Below, piece by piece: positions 37,141 through 44,586 of a DNA stretch of 64,000 bases (position 1 is the stretch's first letter; each line of letters begins with the position of its first letter). The notes under the pieces are model-generated. The model worked only from the letters and a program-made list of their open reading frames with translations. It had not been told where the DNA came from and did not search any database. The position numbers and the translations under genes were made by a program. Origin of the DNA: Microbacterium thalli. GTDB lineage: Bacteria > Actinomycetota > Actinomycetes > Actinomycetales > Microbacteriaceae. The stretch lies in assembly GCF_028737325.1 (NCBI RefSeq), contig NZ_JAQZCH010000002.1, positions 1,178,001 through 1,242,000 on the forward strand. The letters are read 5' to 3'.

Positions 37141-37186
37141 AACTTACTGAACCCTGAGGTCTAGGGCGATGGGGAGAACTCCCCAT
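37141..37186 (-). promoter_or_regulatory. ESX-locus promoter module C
   Basis: Palindrome ATGGGGAG-AA-CTCCCCAT (37169-37186); the GGGGAG core is 24 bp from a -10 box TAAGTT (37141-37146) on the minus strand. Its upstream flank (about 37178-37214) is repeated near 37978-38014. Confidence 0.65.
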
Positions 37187-37270
37187 CTCGGAATCTGCTA
37201 CGCAATCGCTCTCCGTCAGAACGACGGCCGGGGCGAACACAGACGGGTGCCGCGGGCCTCGGAGGCCCGC

Positions 37271-37894
37271 TCAGTCTGCGGGCGGCGGGGAAGAGGGCAG
37301 CCGCGGCTCACCATCGGCGATGCCGAAGAAAATCGGGTCGGAGGGCGCCTCCTGCTTTGGGACCGGCCAATCCGGAATCGGATCGTCGCCATACATCATC
37401 CGATCCAATTCCTCGATGTCGCCGGGCTGGCAGGGCGAGGTCGCGGTCAGCACCACGTTGCCGTTGTCGATCAACGTCACCGTCAACAGCGAGTACACCC
37501 CCTGCTTGCGCACGATCACATCACCCGACGACACCGTCCCGGACGCGAGATCCATACCCTCGACCTCGAAACCTGCCTCGACCAGATGCTGAGACACCGC
37601 CTCCCGTTTGCCCAGGATCTCCGCCGGATCGATGCTCACCGTCCGGGTCAGATCGAACTTCCACCCGTCGCCGCACCCGACTCCCGACGGCAGCATCCCG
37701 TACGTCCCCACCTCCCAGGGCCCGTCGTGGACCGCCGCAAGCACTCCGTTCGTCGTCTCCCGGAAATCCAGATACAGGCTCTCCGCCCGCTCGAACAGTT
37801 CCTCACCTGTCGGTTCTGCCACCGTCGCCCCACATCCCGTCAGAACGGTGACCGCGAACGCGGCCGCCGTCGCACCGAACAGACTTCTCCGCAT
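37271..37894 (-). CDS. Lipoprotein, distant paralogue of the pair at 24964-26391
   Basis: A 207-residue lipoprotein with lipobox LTGC (Cys about residue 21). It shares with the other two lipoproteins the order helix, W.V..YG..PSG.GC, and a cysteine near SPCQPGD, followed by a Pro-rich tail. Start at ATG 37894 (MRRSLFG) or GTG 37900. It lies between promoter modules C and D and is the only lipoprotein next to the WXG100/LXG operon. Function unknown. Confidence 0.75.
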   Translation of the reverse strand: MRRSLFGATAAAFAVTVLTGCGATVAEPTGEELFERAESLYLDFRETTNGVLAAVHDGPWEVGTYGMLPSGVGCGDGWKFDLTRTVSIDPAEILGKREAVSQHLVEAGFEVEGMDLASGTVSSGDVIVRKQGVYSLLTVTLIDNGNVVLTATSPCQPGDIEELDRMMYGDDPIPDWPVPKQEAPSDPIFFGIADGEPRLPSSPPPAD

Positions 37895-37967
37895 GCTCAC
37901 TGCAGCACCTCACCATTCGCCACGATGCTCGCAAATTTACGGAATGACTCCGAGTCGCGGGAAAGGA

Positions 37968-37987
37968 GATGGGAGGAACTCCCCATC
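37968..37987 (-). promoter_or_regulatory. ESX-locus promoter element D (degenerate copy)
   Basis: GATGGGAGGAACTCCCCATC is an imperfect version of the GGGGAG-N2-CTCCCC palindrome, about 75 bp upstream of the lipoprotein gene. A -10 box is less certain here (TAAATT at 37934-37939, 31 bp away). Confidence 0.5.
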
Positions 37988-38014
37988 TCGGAATCTGCCA
38001 GGCAACCGCTCTCC
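37978..38014. repeat. Copy of the 37178-37214 intergenic block
   Basis: The stretch beginning ACTCCCCATCTCGGAATCTG matches the one beginning at 37178 with only a few changes over about 37 bases. The block covers the right arm of the palindrome and the DNA upstream of it, showing that a promoter region was duplicated. Confidence 0.75.
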
Positions 38015-38022
38015 GGTAGGCG

Positions 38023-38819
38023 TCAGGCTTCGCGCGGGGCGAAGCGGGCGCCGAGCATACCGGGCGGTGCCTGCCGGGCCTCGGCGGCCACGGACTCCGG
38101 GATGCGACCGGCGGTCTCGAGCTCATCGATAGCGTCGCCGATGTCGGCCAGGATGCGGGCGCGGGTGTCGTCGTCGAGCGCCGACACGGCGGCTGCCAGC
38201 TGATCCACCGCTCGCCTCCAACGCTTCGAACCGTCGGTCGGCTTCCGCCGGAAGACCACGAAGTACAGCGCACCCACGACAAGATCGAGCACGATGAACC
38301 CCAGCCCCAAGCACCCGTCGCCTGACTCTGGAGCACGGCAAGTATCGACACGACCAACGCAGCTCCGGCAGCCAGCACATGAACCCATCCGATCGCGTGC
38401 GCGGACCCGGCGTCGACACGACCGGCATCACGACCGCTTGTCACGAGGCCGGCGCCGGCGACGACCGCGCCGGCCGCGAAGGCGATCCCCGCGGCACCGA
38501 CAGCCGCTGCATCCGCTCGCCCGAACACCCAGCCGAGCAACATCGCGGCACCGAAGACGGGAGCGCCGAGCCCGATGAGGTTCCAGACCAGCAGAAACAC
38601 CGTCACCACCGGGTTCCGCCCGGAGCGGCCGGCGAGCTCGCGAAAGACCGCCGTCGGCGCGAACCGAGCAAGAACCCGTCGCACCGCGGGCGCCTCCTGC
38701 CAAGCACGCGCCTCGAGACGCCACCAGTCGATCGGCTCCCACGTGCGCCGCGTGGCCGCGTACCGCGCCGCCGGCCCCGTCTCCCCTCTTCGTCCCCGGC
38801 CGCGGCCCCCGTCACCCAC
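38023..38819 (-). pseudogene. WWRLE-family membrane protein gene with a frameshift
   Basis: From GTG 38819 the frame gives TWEPIDWWRLEARAWQEAP and hydrophobic segments to AVLQSQATGAW, then loses similarity. The proper continuation (GLGFIVLDLVVGALYFVVFRRKP, then DAIDELETAGRIPESVAAEA to the stop at 38023) is in the next frame. Adding one base in the C-run at 38305-38308 would restore a protein of about 265 residues like the other family members. It may be a real mutation, a slippage-prone switch or a sequencing error. It overlaps the preceding gene by 8 bp. Confidence 0.75.
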
Positions 38820-39699
38820 CGCGCAACGCCGCGACGTCGATGTCGCCGTCGAAGTGCGTCCAGACGAACCAGGCTACGGGCCCCAGACGGCGCGCTTGCT
38901 CGAGGGTCTCCGGCGGCGGAGCGATGGCCGCGATCGCGTCGAGCCAATGACGTTCGACCGCGGCGGCGTCCGCCGCGGTGCGAGGGGTCATCGAGGCCAG
39001 TCGTGCGGCCTCTCGACGCAACTCGATGTCCGTCCGGCGACGACCGGCCACGATTGCACGGGGGCGAGTGCGTACCGCGCCGGCCGCGTGACGGCGCCGG
39101 AGCACAACGATCAGCACGACGAGTTCGATGAGCATGACACCCGCGGCGATGAACCACAGACGCAGCTGCTCTTCCGAGAACGGCACCCCGCGCGACGCCG
39201 TGCCGACGATCATCCGATAGACCGCCATCGCCGCCAGGATGGTGGCCACGATCGCCGATATCACCATTCCGACATACGCGGGGTATGTTCTGGCTCGTCG
39301 CGCGAGCAACGCGGCGACCGGAAGGAGCACCACAGCGAGCGACGTGGCGACCACGACAATAGGCAGGGCAATCTCCACCTCGACCACCACCCCGCGCACG
39401 GGTGGGAGGAACATCGATGCGGATGCGCTCACGGCGAGCAGGCCGACGCCGAGAATCCACGGCCACACCTCACGAGAGGAATCCCCGCTGGCGGAGCCCG
39501 TCGCTTTCGGCGAGGGACGGCTCTCCGCGGCGTCAGGCGGGACGGCGATGAACGCCTGCCGATCCCGAGCGAGGCGCATGACCGCGGGCACGAGTCGATT
39601 CGACAGATTGCGATCCACGGCGATTGCATCGCGGGCGGCCCGCGCCACGGCGACGACCGCGGTATCGTCACCTGCCAGCCGAACGGTGCGTGTGCTCAC
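38812..39699 (-). CDS. Membrane protein of the EccC operon, function unknown
   Basis: A 295-residue protein with a cytoplasmic N-terminus (about 75 residues) and four membrane segments (from VWPWILGVGLLAVSASASMFLPP onward), then a soluble tail of about 85 residues. A short stretch WPWILGVG...PPVRG is repeated in the small reading frame 39710-39973 next to eccC. No family recognised. It lies between eccC and the frameshifted WWRLE gene in the same orientation. Confidence 0.72.
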   Translation of the reverse strand: MSTRTVRLAGDDTAVVAVARAARDAIAVDRNLSNRLVPAVMRLARDRQAFIAVPPDAAESRPSPKATGSASGDSSREVWPWILGVGLLAVSASASMFLPPVRGVVVEVEIALPIVVVATSLAVVLLPVAALLARRARTYPAYVGMVISAIVATILAAMAVYRMIVGTASRGVPFSEEQLRLWFIAAGVMLIELVVLIVVLRRRHAAGAVRTRPRAIVAGRRRTDIELRREAARLASMTPRTAADAAAVERHWLDAIAAIAPPPETLEQARRLGPVAWFVWTHFDGDIDVAALRGG

Positions 39700-39709
39700 G
39701 TGCTTCTCC

Positions 39710-39973
39710 TCACGGACGCCCGGACGAGCGAGGATGCCGCGACGTCCTCCCCGGTGGCGTCCACCATCTCATGCAACCTAGGGCGTGAGCGGGGCAGCGG
39801 GCGACGATCTGCTGGTCGATCACCGTCCGGGGTGTTCCGTCTGCAAAGCCGCGGAGCGGCGGGTACATGACCGCAGCCGAGACCACCGCGGAAGACATCC
39901 CGATGCCCGCGACCCAGGCCCACCACTGCCCGCCCGCAGTGGCCCGCGAGGCACGCCCTCGCCCCGACGACAT
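39710..39973 (-). pseudogene. Probable truncated paralogue of the 38812-39699 gene
   Basis: An 87-codon frame starting MSSGRGRASRATAGGQW. Its segment WWAWVAGIGMSSAVVSAAVMYPPLRG resembles VWPWILGVGLLAVSASASMFLPPVRG of the next gene, but similarity stops after that and the tail is Arg/Pro/Ser-rich as expected for an out-of-frame end. It starts six bases after the eccC stop. A short genuine one-helix protein cannot be excluded. Confidence 0.5.
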
Positions 39974-39978
39974 CCCGC

Positions 39979-42900
39979 TCAGCGAATGGTCTCGGTGACG
40001 GTGTCGGTCGACACGGCCTCCGCGGCGCTGGCCGCGGCAGGAACAGATGCCGCGACGGTCTCGGACTCGACGAGCGGCATCTGCACCGTGACGGCGCGAC
40101 CCGCTTGCACGAAGATGCCGCGGCCCTCGGGGAAGTCGCTGCGCTTGACCTTCGGGAACGGCACCTTGAACACGGCGTCGCCGTCGAAGGCATCCGGTTT
40201 GAGGATGATGCCCTTGCGACCGCCCTTGAAGTCGCCCACGAGGCCGAATCCGCTGGTCACCTGAGTGACGTCGGCGTCGCCGATGAGCAGGTGGTCGCTG
40301 CGGTTGACCGCCTGGAACAGAGCCTTCAGCGGACGCTCCGCCGGCGAGTCGGCGAACTGCGGCACATCCTCGACGACGATGAGGATGCGGCGCCCCAGCG
40401 TCTCGTCCGTGACGAGCTCGGCGAGCTCGGTGGCGAGCTCCTTCGCGTCGTCGGGCGTCGTGGCGCTGCGCACCCAGGGCGCGAACTCGCGCAGCTGCGA
40501 CCGGCGCCCGCCGAAGTGGAACAGCGTCACCTCGGGGTCGAGGCGCGTCATCGACGTGATGAGGGCCTTCATCGCGGTGGTCTTGCCGGCCATCGGCGGG
40601 CCTGCCACGACGAAGGTCCCCACGGGGTCGAACTCGCGCGCGGCCAGGGTGTCCTCCGCGACACCGAGCACCGGGAACTCGCCGATCCGGTCGGGAAGGT
40701 CCGCGTGGGCGAGACGTGTGGGCAGCGAACCGATCTCGGCGACCTCGCGCACACCGCGCGAGCGCAGCTCGTCGGCGAGCTGACCGAGCAGCTTGGTCTG
40801 TTCGGCGACGTTGGGCGTTCCGCCGAGGACGGCGATCTGCGTCTCGAAGCCGTCGACGATGGCGCGTCCGGGCGCGGAGCGCTCGTCGAGGACGTCCTTC
40901 GGCGCGTTCAGCAGGCCGTAGGCGTTCTCGTCCGAGAGGCGCAGGACGACCCGGCGCGAGATGTTCGAGCTGACCGCCGTCGGAACCGAGCCGGAGCGGT
41001 CGGCGGTCGCGACGACGTGGACGCCGAGCGGGCGACCCTCGCCGAGGATCCGCATGAAGGCCTGGTAGAACGGCATCCGCGCCGTGGTCGATTCCCACTC
41101 GGCCCGGAACTGCGGCAGCCCGTCGAGCAGCAGCACGATGCGCGCCTCGTCGCGGCCGGTCAGCTCGCGGTACTCCCCGATCGTCGAGGCGTTGGCGGCG
41201 CTGAAGCGCTTGCCGCGGTCGTCGAGCACCTTTCCGAGCGAGCGCATGATGCGCTGCACGCGTTCGGCGTCGTCGCCGGGGATCACCGAGCCGACGTGCG
41301 GCAGGATCTCGAGGCTCTTGAGCGACCCCGACCCGAAGTCGAGCCCGTAGACCTCGATGTTCTCGGCGCGCCGACCGGTCGTGGCCGCCGCGATCGCGAT
41401 GGTCCGCAGAACGGTCGACTTGCCGGAACCGCTCGTGCCGTACACGAGCAGCGACCCGTCGCGGTCGGGCTCGAAGTAGACGGCTTCCTGCAGCTGCCGC
41501 TCGGGGATGTCGCTCTTGCCGATGAGGATGGCGCCGGCCCGGCCGGACGGCAGCGACCGGATGTCGACGGTGGTCTCGAGGTCGTCGAGCCACGGCCGGC
41601 GGGGCTCGGGGATGCGCGCCTGGTTCGCCGCCGCGACGAGGGTCGCCACGATGCGCTTCTGGTCGTTCGGCCCCGGGTCGACCTCGGCGGCCGGATCCTC
41701 GGGCTGCTCGTCGACCTCCCAGCGCTGCACCGATCCGAACCGCAGCTCCGCCACGCTCACATCCGCGGCGATGACCTCGTCGCTGCTCCAGCCACCGGCG
41801 TACGCGGACTGGAAGGGAACCAGACGGCCCGGCCCTGTCTTCGCGATACCGCGGCCGGGGATGCTGGGATCGAACCGAGCCGCCACGGGATCGTCGACGA
41901 CATCCTTCGAGTCCGACTCGTCGGCCATGCGGAGCGCGACACGGAGGTTCGTGTTGGCGCGGAGGTTGTCTTTGATGACGCCGGCGGGACGCTGCGTCGC
42001 CATGATCAGGTGGATGCCGAGCGAGCGACCGCGCTGGGCGATGTCGACGACGCCGTCGACGAACTCGGGCACCTCGCCGGCGAGCGCGGCGAACTCGTCG
42101 ATGACGAGCACGAGGGCGGGCGGCGTCTCGGGGTCGCGACGCTTCTCGAGCTCGAGCAGGTCTTTCGCCTTCTTGCGGTTGAAGAGGTGCTCGCGGTGGT
42201 GCAGCTCGGCGCGCAGGCTCGTCAGCGCGCGGCGCACGAGGTGCGGGCTGAGGTCGGTCACGAGCCCGACGGTGTGCGGCAGCTCCACGCAGTCGGCGAA
42301 TGCCGATCCGCCCTTGTAGTCGACGAAGAGGAACGTGACGCGGTCGGGGCTGTGCGCCGCCGCCATGCCGAGCACCCACGCCTGCAGGAACTCCGACTTG
42401 CCGGCGCCCGTGGTACCGCCGACGAGGGCGTGCGGACCCTGCGTGCGCAGGTCGAGCGTCATGGCGTCGGTCGCGCCCTGACCCACGATCGCGCGCAGGT
42501 TGCCGGCCTTCTTCAGGCGCGGTAGTGCTCCCCCGCTGCGGTCGAGGATCGTGTTGTTCTCGCGCCAGCGGTCGATCGCGAACGACGGATCGGCGGCCAG
42601 CTCCGAGCCCACGAGCGAGAGGAACATGACCGAGTTCGGGATGTCGGACGAGTCCTCGATGATCGTGCTGGCATCGGCGACCGGCGCGAGCCGCTTCGAC
42701 AGGACGGTCATGAGCTCGTTCGACACGCCCTCGACCTCCGTCGTGGCGTACTCGACACCGCTGCGGACGGTGCCCACGCGCGCGCGGTCGAGACCGTCGG
42801 TGACGTCGACGAAGGTGCGGCAGACCGCCGGCAGCGCGTCGACGACGGGAGCGACGAAGATGCCGTAGACGCCGACGTCCGCGCCGCGCTCGAGCACCTG

Positions 42901-44556
42901 GGTCAGGCGCGCACGGTCGACGGGCGCATCGGAGGTGACGATGACGAGCACCGCGGTCTGCCCGGGGAACGTCGCCTCTTCGGCGGCGCGACGCACATCG
43001 GTGCCGTAACGCATCGGGTCCCAGTCGTCGTCGAAGGGAAGCCGCGGGGCCGCCGCCGCCTTCGACCGGCGCATGACGAGCTCTTCGAGGCCCGACAGCA
43101 TCGCGGCACCGGTGGACGCGGAGTCCGACAGCGGCATCTCGCGGAACGGGCTGCGCTCGCTCGAGGTGTGCGGCAGCCACTTGAGCCACTCGAGCTCTTT
43201 GGCCCACTCCGGCTCGGTGAGGGCGACGGCGGCGAGGTCGTTCGGCGAGTGCAGCCCGAACAGCTGCACGGCCAGACCGCGCAGCGCATCCGCGGCCTCG
43301 CGGGCGCCGCCGGCGACACCGATGACGCCCACGCTCTGCAGCGACTCGAGGACGGGGACGCCGTCGATCATCCGGTAGCGGTCGCGCAACCGGTCGACGC
43401 GCTCGACGTACTCCTGCAGGGCGTCCGGATTCTCGGCCCGCTTGACGCTCGTCCGTGAGGGCGCCTCGGAGGTTCCCATCCGCACCGCGAGGAAGTTCCA
43501 GTGCTCGGGTCGCCGCGTCCAGAGCATCGGGCCGAGCTGCATCGACTGCTCGAACACCACGGCGACCGGCGGCACCTCGGCGTTGCGCACCTCGCGCTCG
43601 CGCGGTCGCAGCCGGTACAGCTTCTCTTCGAGCTCCTCGAAGGTGCGCTCGAAGATCTCGGTTTCCTTGCGCTGCTTCTGCCCGAGCTGGGTGCGCTGCG
43701 AGATGAAGTTGCCGAGGAGCATCATCGGCGTCATGAAGACGATGAGCAGCGTGCGCGGCTGATTGGTCATGGAGAACAGCGCGATGCCCAGGATGAGGGG
43801 CGCGACGAGCATCGGCCAGGGGAAGAGCCGCGACACCGGGTCCTTCGGCATCCGCGGCTCGTCGAGCTCCTCGCCGACGTACCGCGCCTCGACGCGCGGG
43901 CTGCGGTTGAACAGCAGGCTGCCGCCGCGCTCGAGCACGGGGTCCTGCTCGACGGGCGCGAAGCTCTCGGCCATCGAGATGACCAGTTCGGTGTCACCGA
44001 GCTGGAAGCGCTGCCCGGGGATGACGCGCAGGCGCTGCACCAGGCCGCCGTCGATCACGATGCCGTTGGCGGAGTTGAGGTCGACGAGCTCGACCGACGC
44101 GCCGATCTCGATGCGAGCGTGGCGCTTCGACACCAGACGGTCGTCGAGCACGATGTCGTTGCCCTGCGACCGCCCGATCGTGAAGTGGCCCTGCGGCAGC
44201 GAGAACTCGCGCCCGGCGAGCGGGCCGCCCACGACGTGCAGCAGCGCGGCGACCGGGCCACCGGCGCCCCGGCTCGAGACGTAGTCGGCACCGAGGTTCG
44301 TGACGGACGCGACGAAGCCCGACCCGACCGGTGCATCGCCCACCAGCATGTGCGGGTCGAGCATCACGAAGTCGGGCGAGGTCGGCGGCGCGACGGTGAG
44401 CGTCAGCACGTCGTTCGGTCCGGCGGCGACTTCGCGCCGCGGGTCGCTGTCGACGATGCGCCGGGCGACGTCCTGCACGGTGGCGGTCGAGTCCGACGTG
44501 ACGACGATGTCGGTGCCGGTGTGGTCACGGCGCTGGAGGGTCAGCTTGAGTCTCAA
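39979..44556 (-). CDS. eccC: EccC-type FtsK/SpoIIIE ATPase of a type VII secretion system, with FHA domain
   Basis: A 1525-residue membrane ATPase that drives ESX/WXG100 secretion. Residues 1-95 look like a ubiquitin-type fold; an FHA domain is at about 105-200 (GRSQGNDIVLDDRLVSKRHA); two membrane helices at about 245-262 and 270-286; then three FtsK domains with Walker A motifs GGTTGAGKS (713), GTSGSGKST (1040) and GPPMAGKTT (1319). Walker B of domain 1 is LVIDEF; domains 2 and 3 have LLLDGL and IVVEDV, degenerate as is known for EccC/EssC. The start is TTG at 44556, 6 bases after AGGAG. Single-chain EccC with FHA resembles EssC of Firmicutes. Confidence 0.93.
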   Translation of the reverse strand: MRLKLTLQRRDHTGTDIVVTSDSTATVQDVARRIVDSDPRREVAAGPNDVLTLTVAPPTSPDFVMLDPHMLVGDAPVGSGFVASVTNLGADYVSSRGAGGPVAALLHVVGGPLAGREFSLPQGHFTIGRSQGNDIVLDDRLVSKRHARIEIGASVELVDLNSANGIVIDGGLVQRLRVIPGQRFQLGDTELVISMAESFAPVEQDPVLERGGSLLFNRSPRVEARYVGEELDEPRMPKDPVSRLFPWPMLVAPLILGIALFSMTNQPRTLLIVFMTPMMLLGNFISQRTQLGQKQRKETEIFERTFEELEEKLYRLRPREREVRNAEVPPVAVVFEQSMQLGPMLWTRRPEHWNFLAVRMGTSEAPSRTSVKRAENPDALQEYVERVDRLRDRYRMIDGVPVLESLQSVGVIGVAGGAREAADALRGLAVQLFGLHSPNDLAAVALTEPEWAKELEWLKWLPHTSSERSPFREMPLSDSASTGAAMLSGLEELVMRRSKAAAAPRLPFDDDWDPMRYGTDVRRAAEEATFPGQTAVLVIVTSDAPVDRARLTQVLERGADVGVYGIFVAPVVDALPAVCRTFVDVTDGLDRARVGTVRSGVEYATTEVEGVSNELMTVLSKRLAPVADASTIIEDSSDIPNSVMFLSLVGSELAADPSFAIDRWRENNTILDRSGGALPRLKKAGNLRAIVGQGATDAMTLDLRTQGPHALVGGTTGAGKSEFLQAWVLGMAAAHSPDRVTFLFVDYKGGSAFADCVELPHTVGLVTDLSPHLVRRALTSLRAELHHREHLFNRKKAKDLLELEKRRDPETPPALVLVIDEFAALAGEVPEFVDGVVDIAQRGRSLGIHLIMATQRPAGVIKDNLRANTNLRVALRMADESDSKDVVDDPVAARFDPSIPGRGIAKTGPGRLVPFQSAYAGGWSSDEVIAADVSVAELRFGSVQRWEVDEQPEDPAAEVDPGPNDQKRIVATLVAAANQARIPEPRRPWLDDLETTVDIRSLPSGRAGAILIGKSDIPERQLQEAVYFEPDRDGSLLVYGTSGSGKSTVLRTIAIAAATTGRRAENIEVYGLDFGSGSLKSLEILPHVGSVIPGDDAERVQRIMRSLGKVLDDRGKRFSAANASTIGEYRELTGRDEARIVLLLDGLPQFRAEWESTTARMPFYQAFMRILGEGRPLGVHVVATADRSGSVPTAVSSNISRRVVLRLSDENAYGLLNAPKDVLDERSAPGRAIVDGFETQIAVLGGTPNVAEQTKLLGQLADELRSRGVREVAEIGSLPTRLAHADLPDRIGEFPVLGVAEDTLAAREFDPVGTFVVAGPPMAGKTTAMKALITSMTRLDPEVTLFHFGGRRSQLREFAPWVRSATTPDDAKELATELAELVTDETLGRRILIVVEDVPQFADSPAERPLKALFQAVNRSDHLLIGDADVTQVTSGFGLVGDFKGGRKGIILKPDAFDGDAVFKVPFPKVKRSDFPEGRGIFVQAGRAVTVQMPLVESETVAASVPAAASAAEAVSTDTVTETIR

Positions 44557-44586
44557 CGAGGGCTCCTGTCAGCGGGTGTGCCGGCG

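Noticed and set aside
39710..43207. Long 1165-codon minus-strand frame overlapping eccC
   Set aside because: Arg/Pro/His-rich product in the wrong frame of eccC; only its last 87 codons, downstream of eccC, resemble a real protein fragment.
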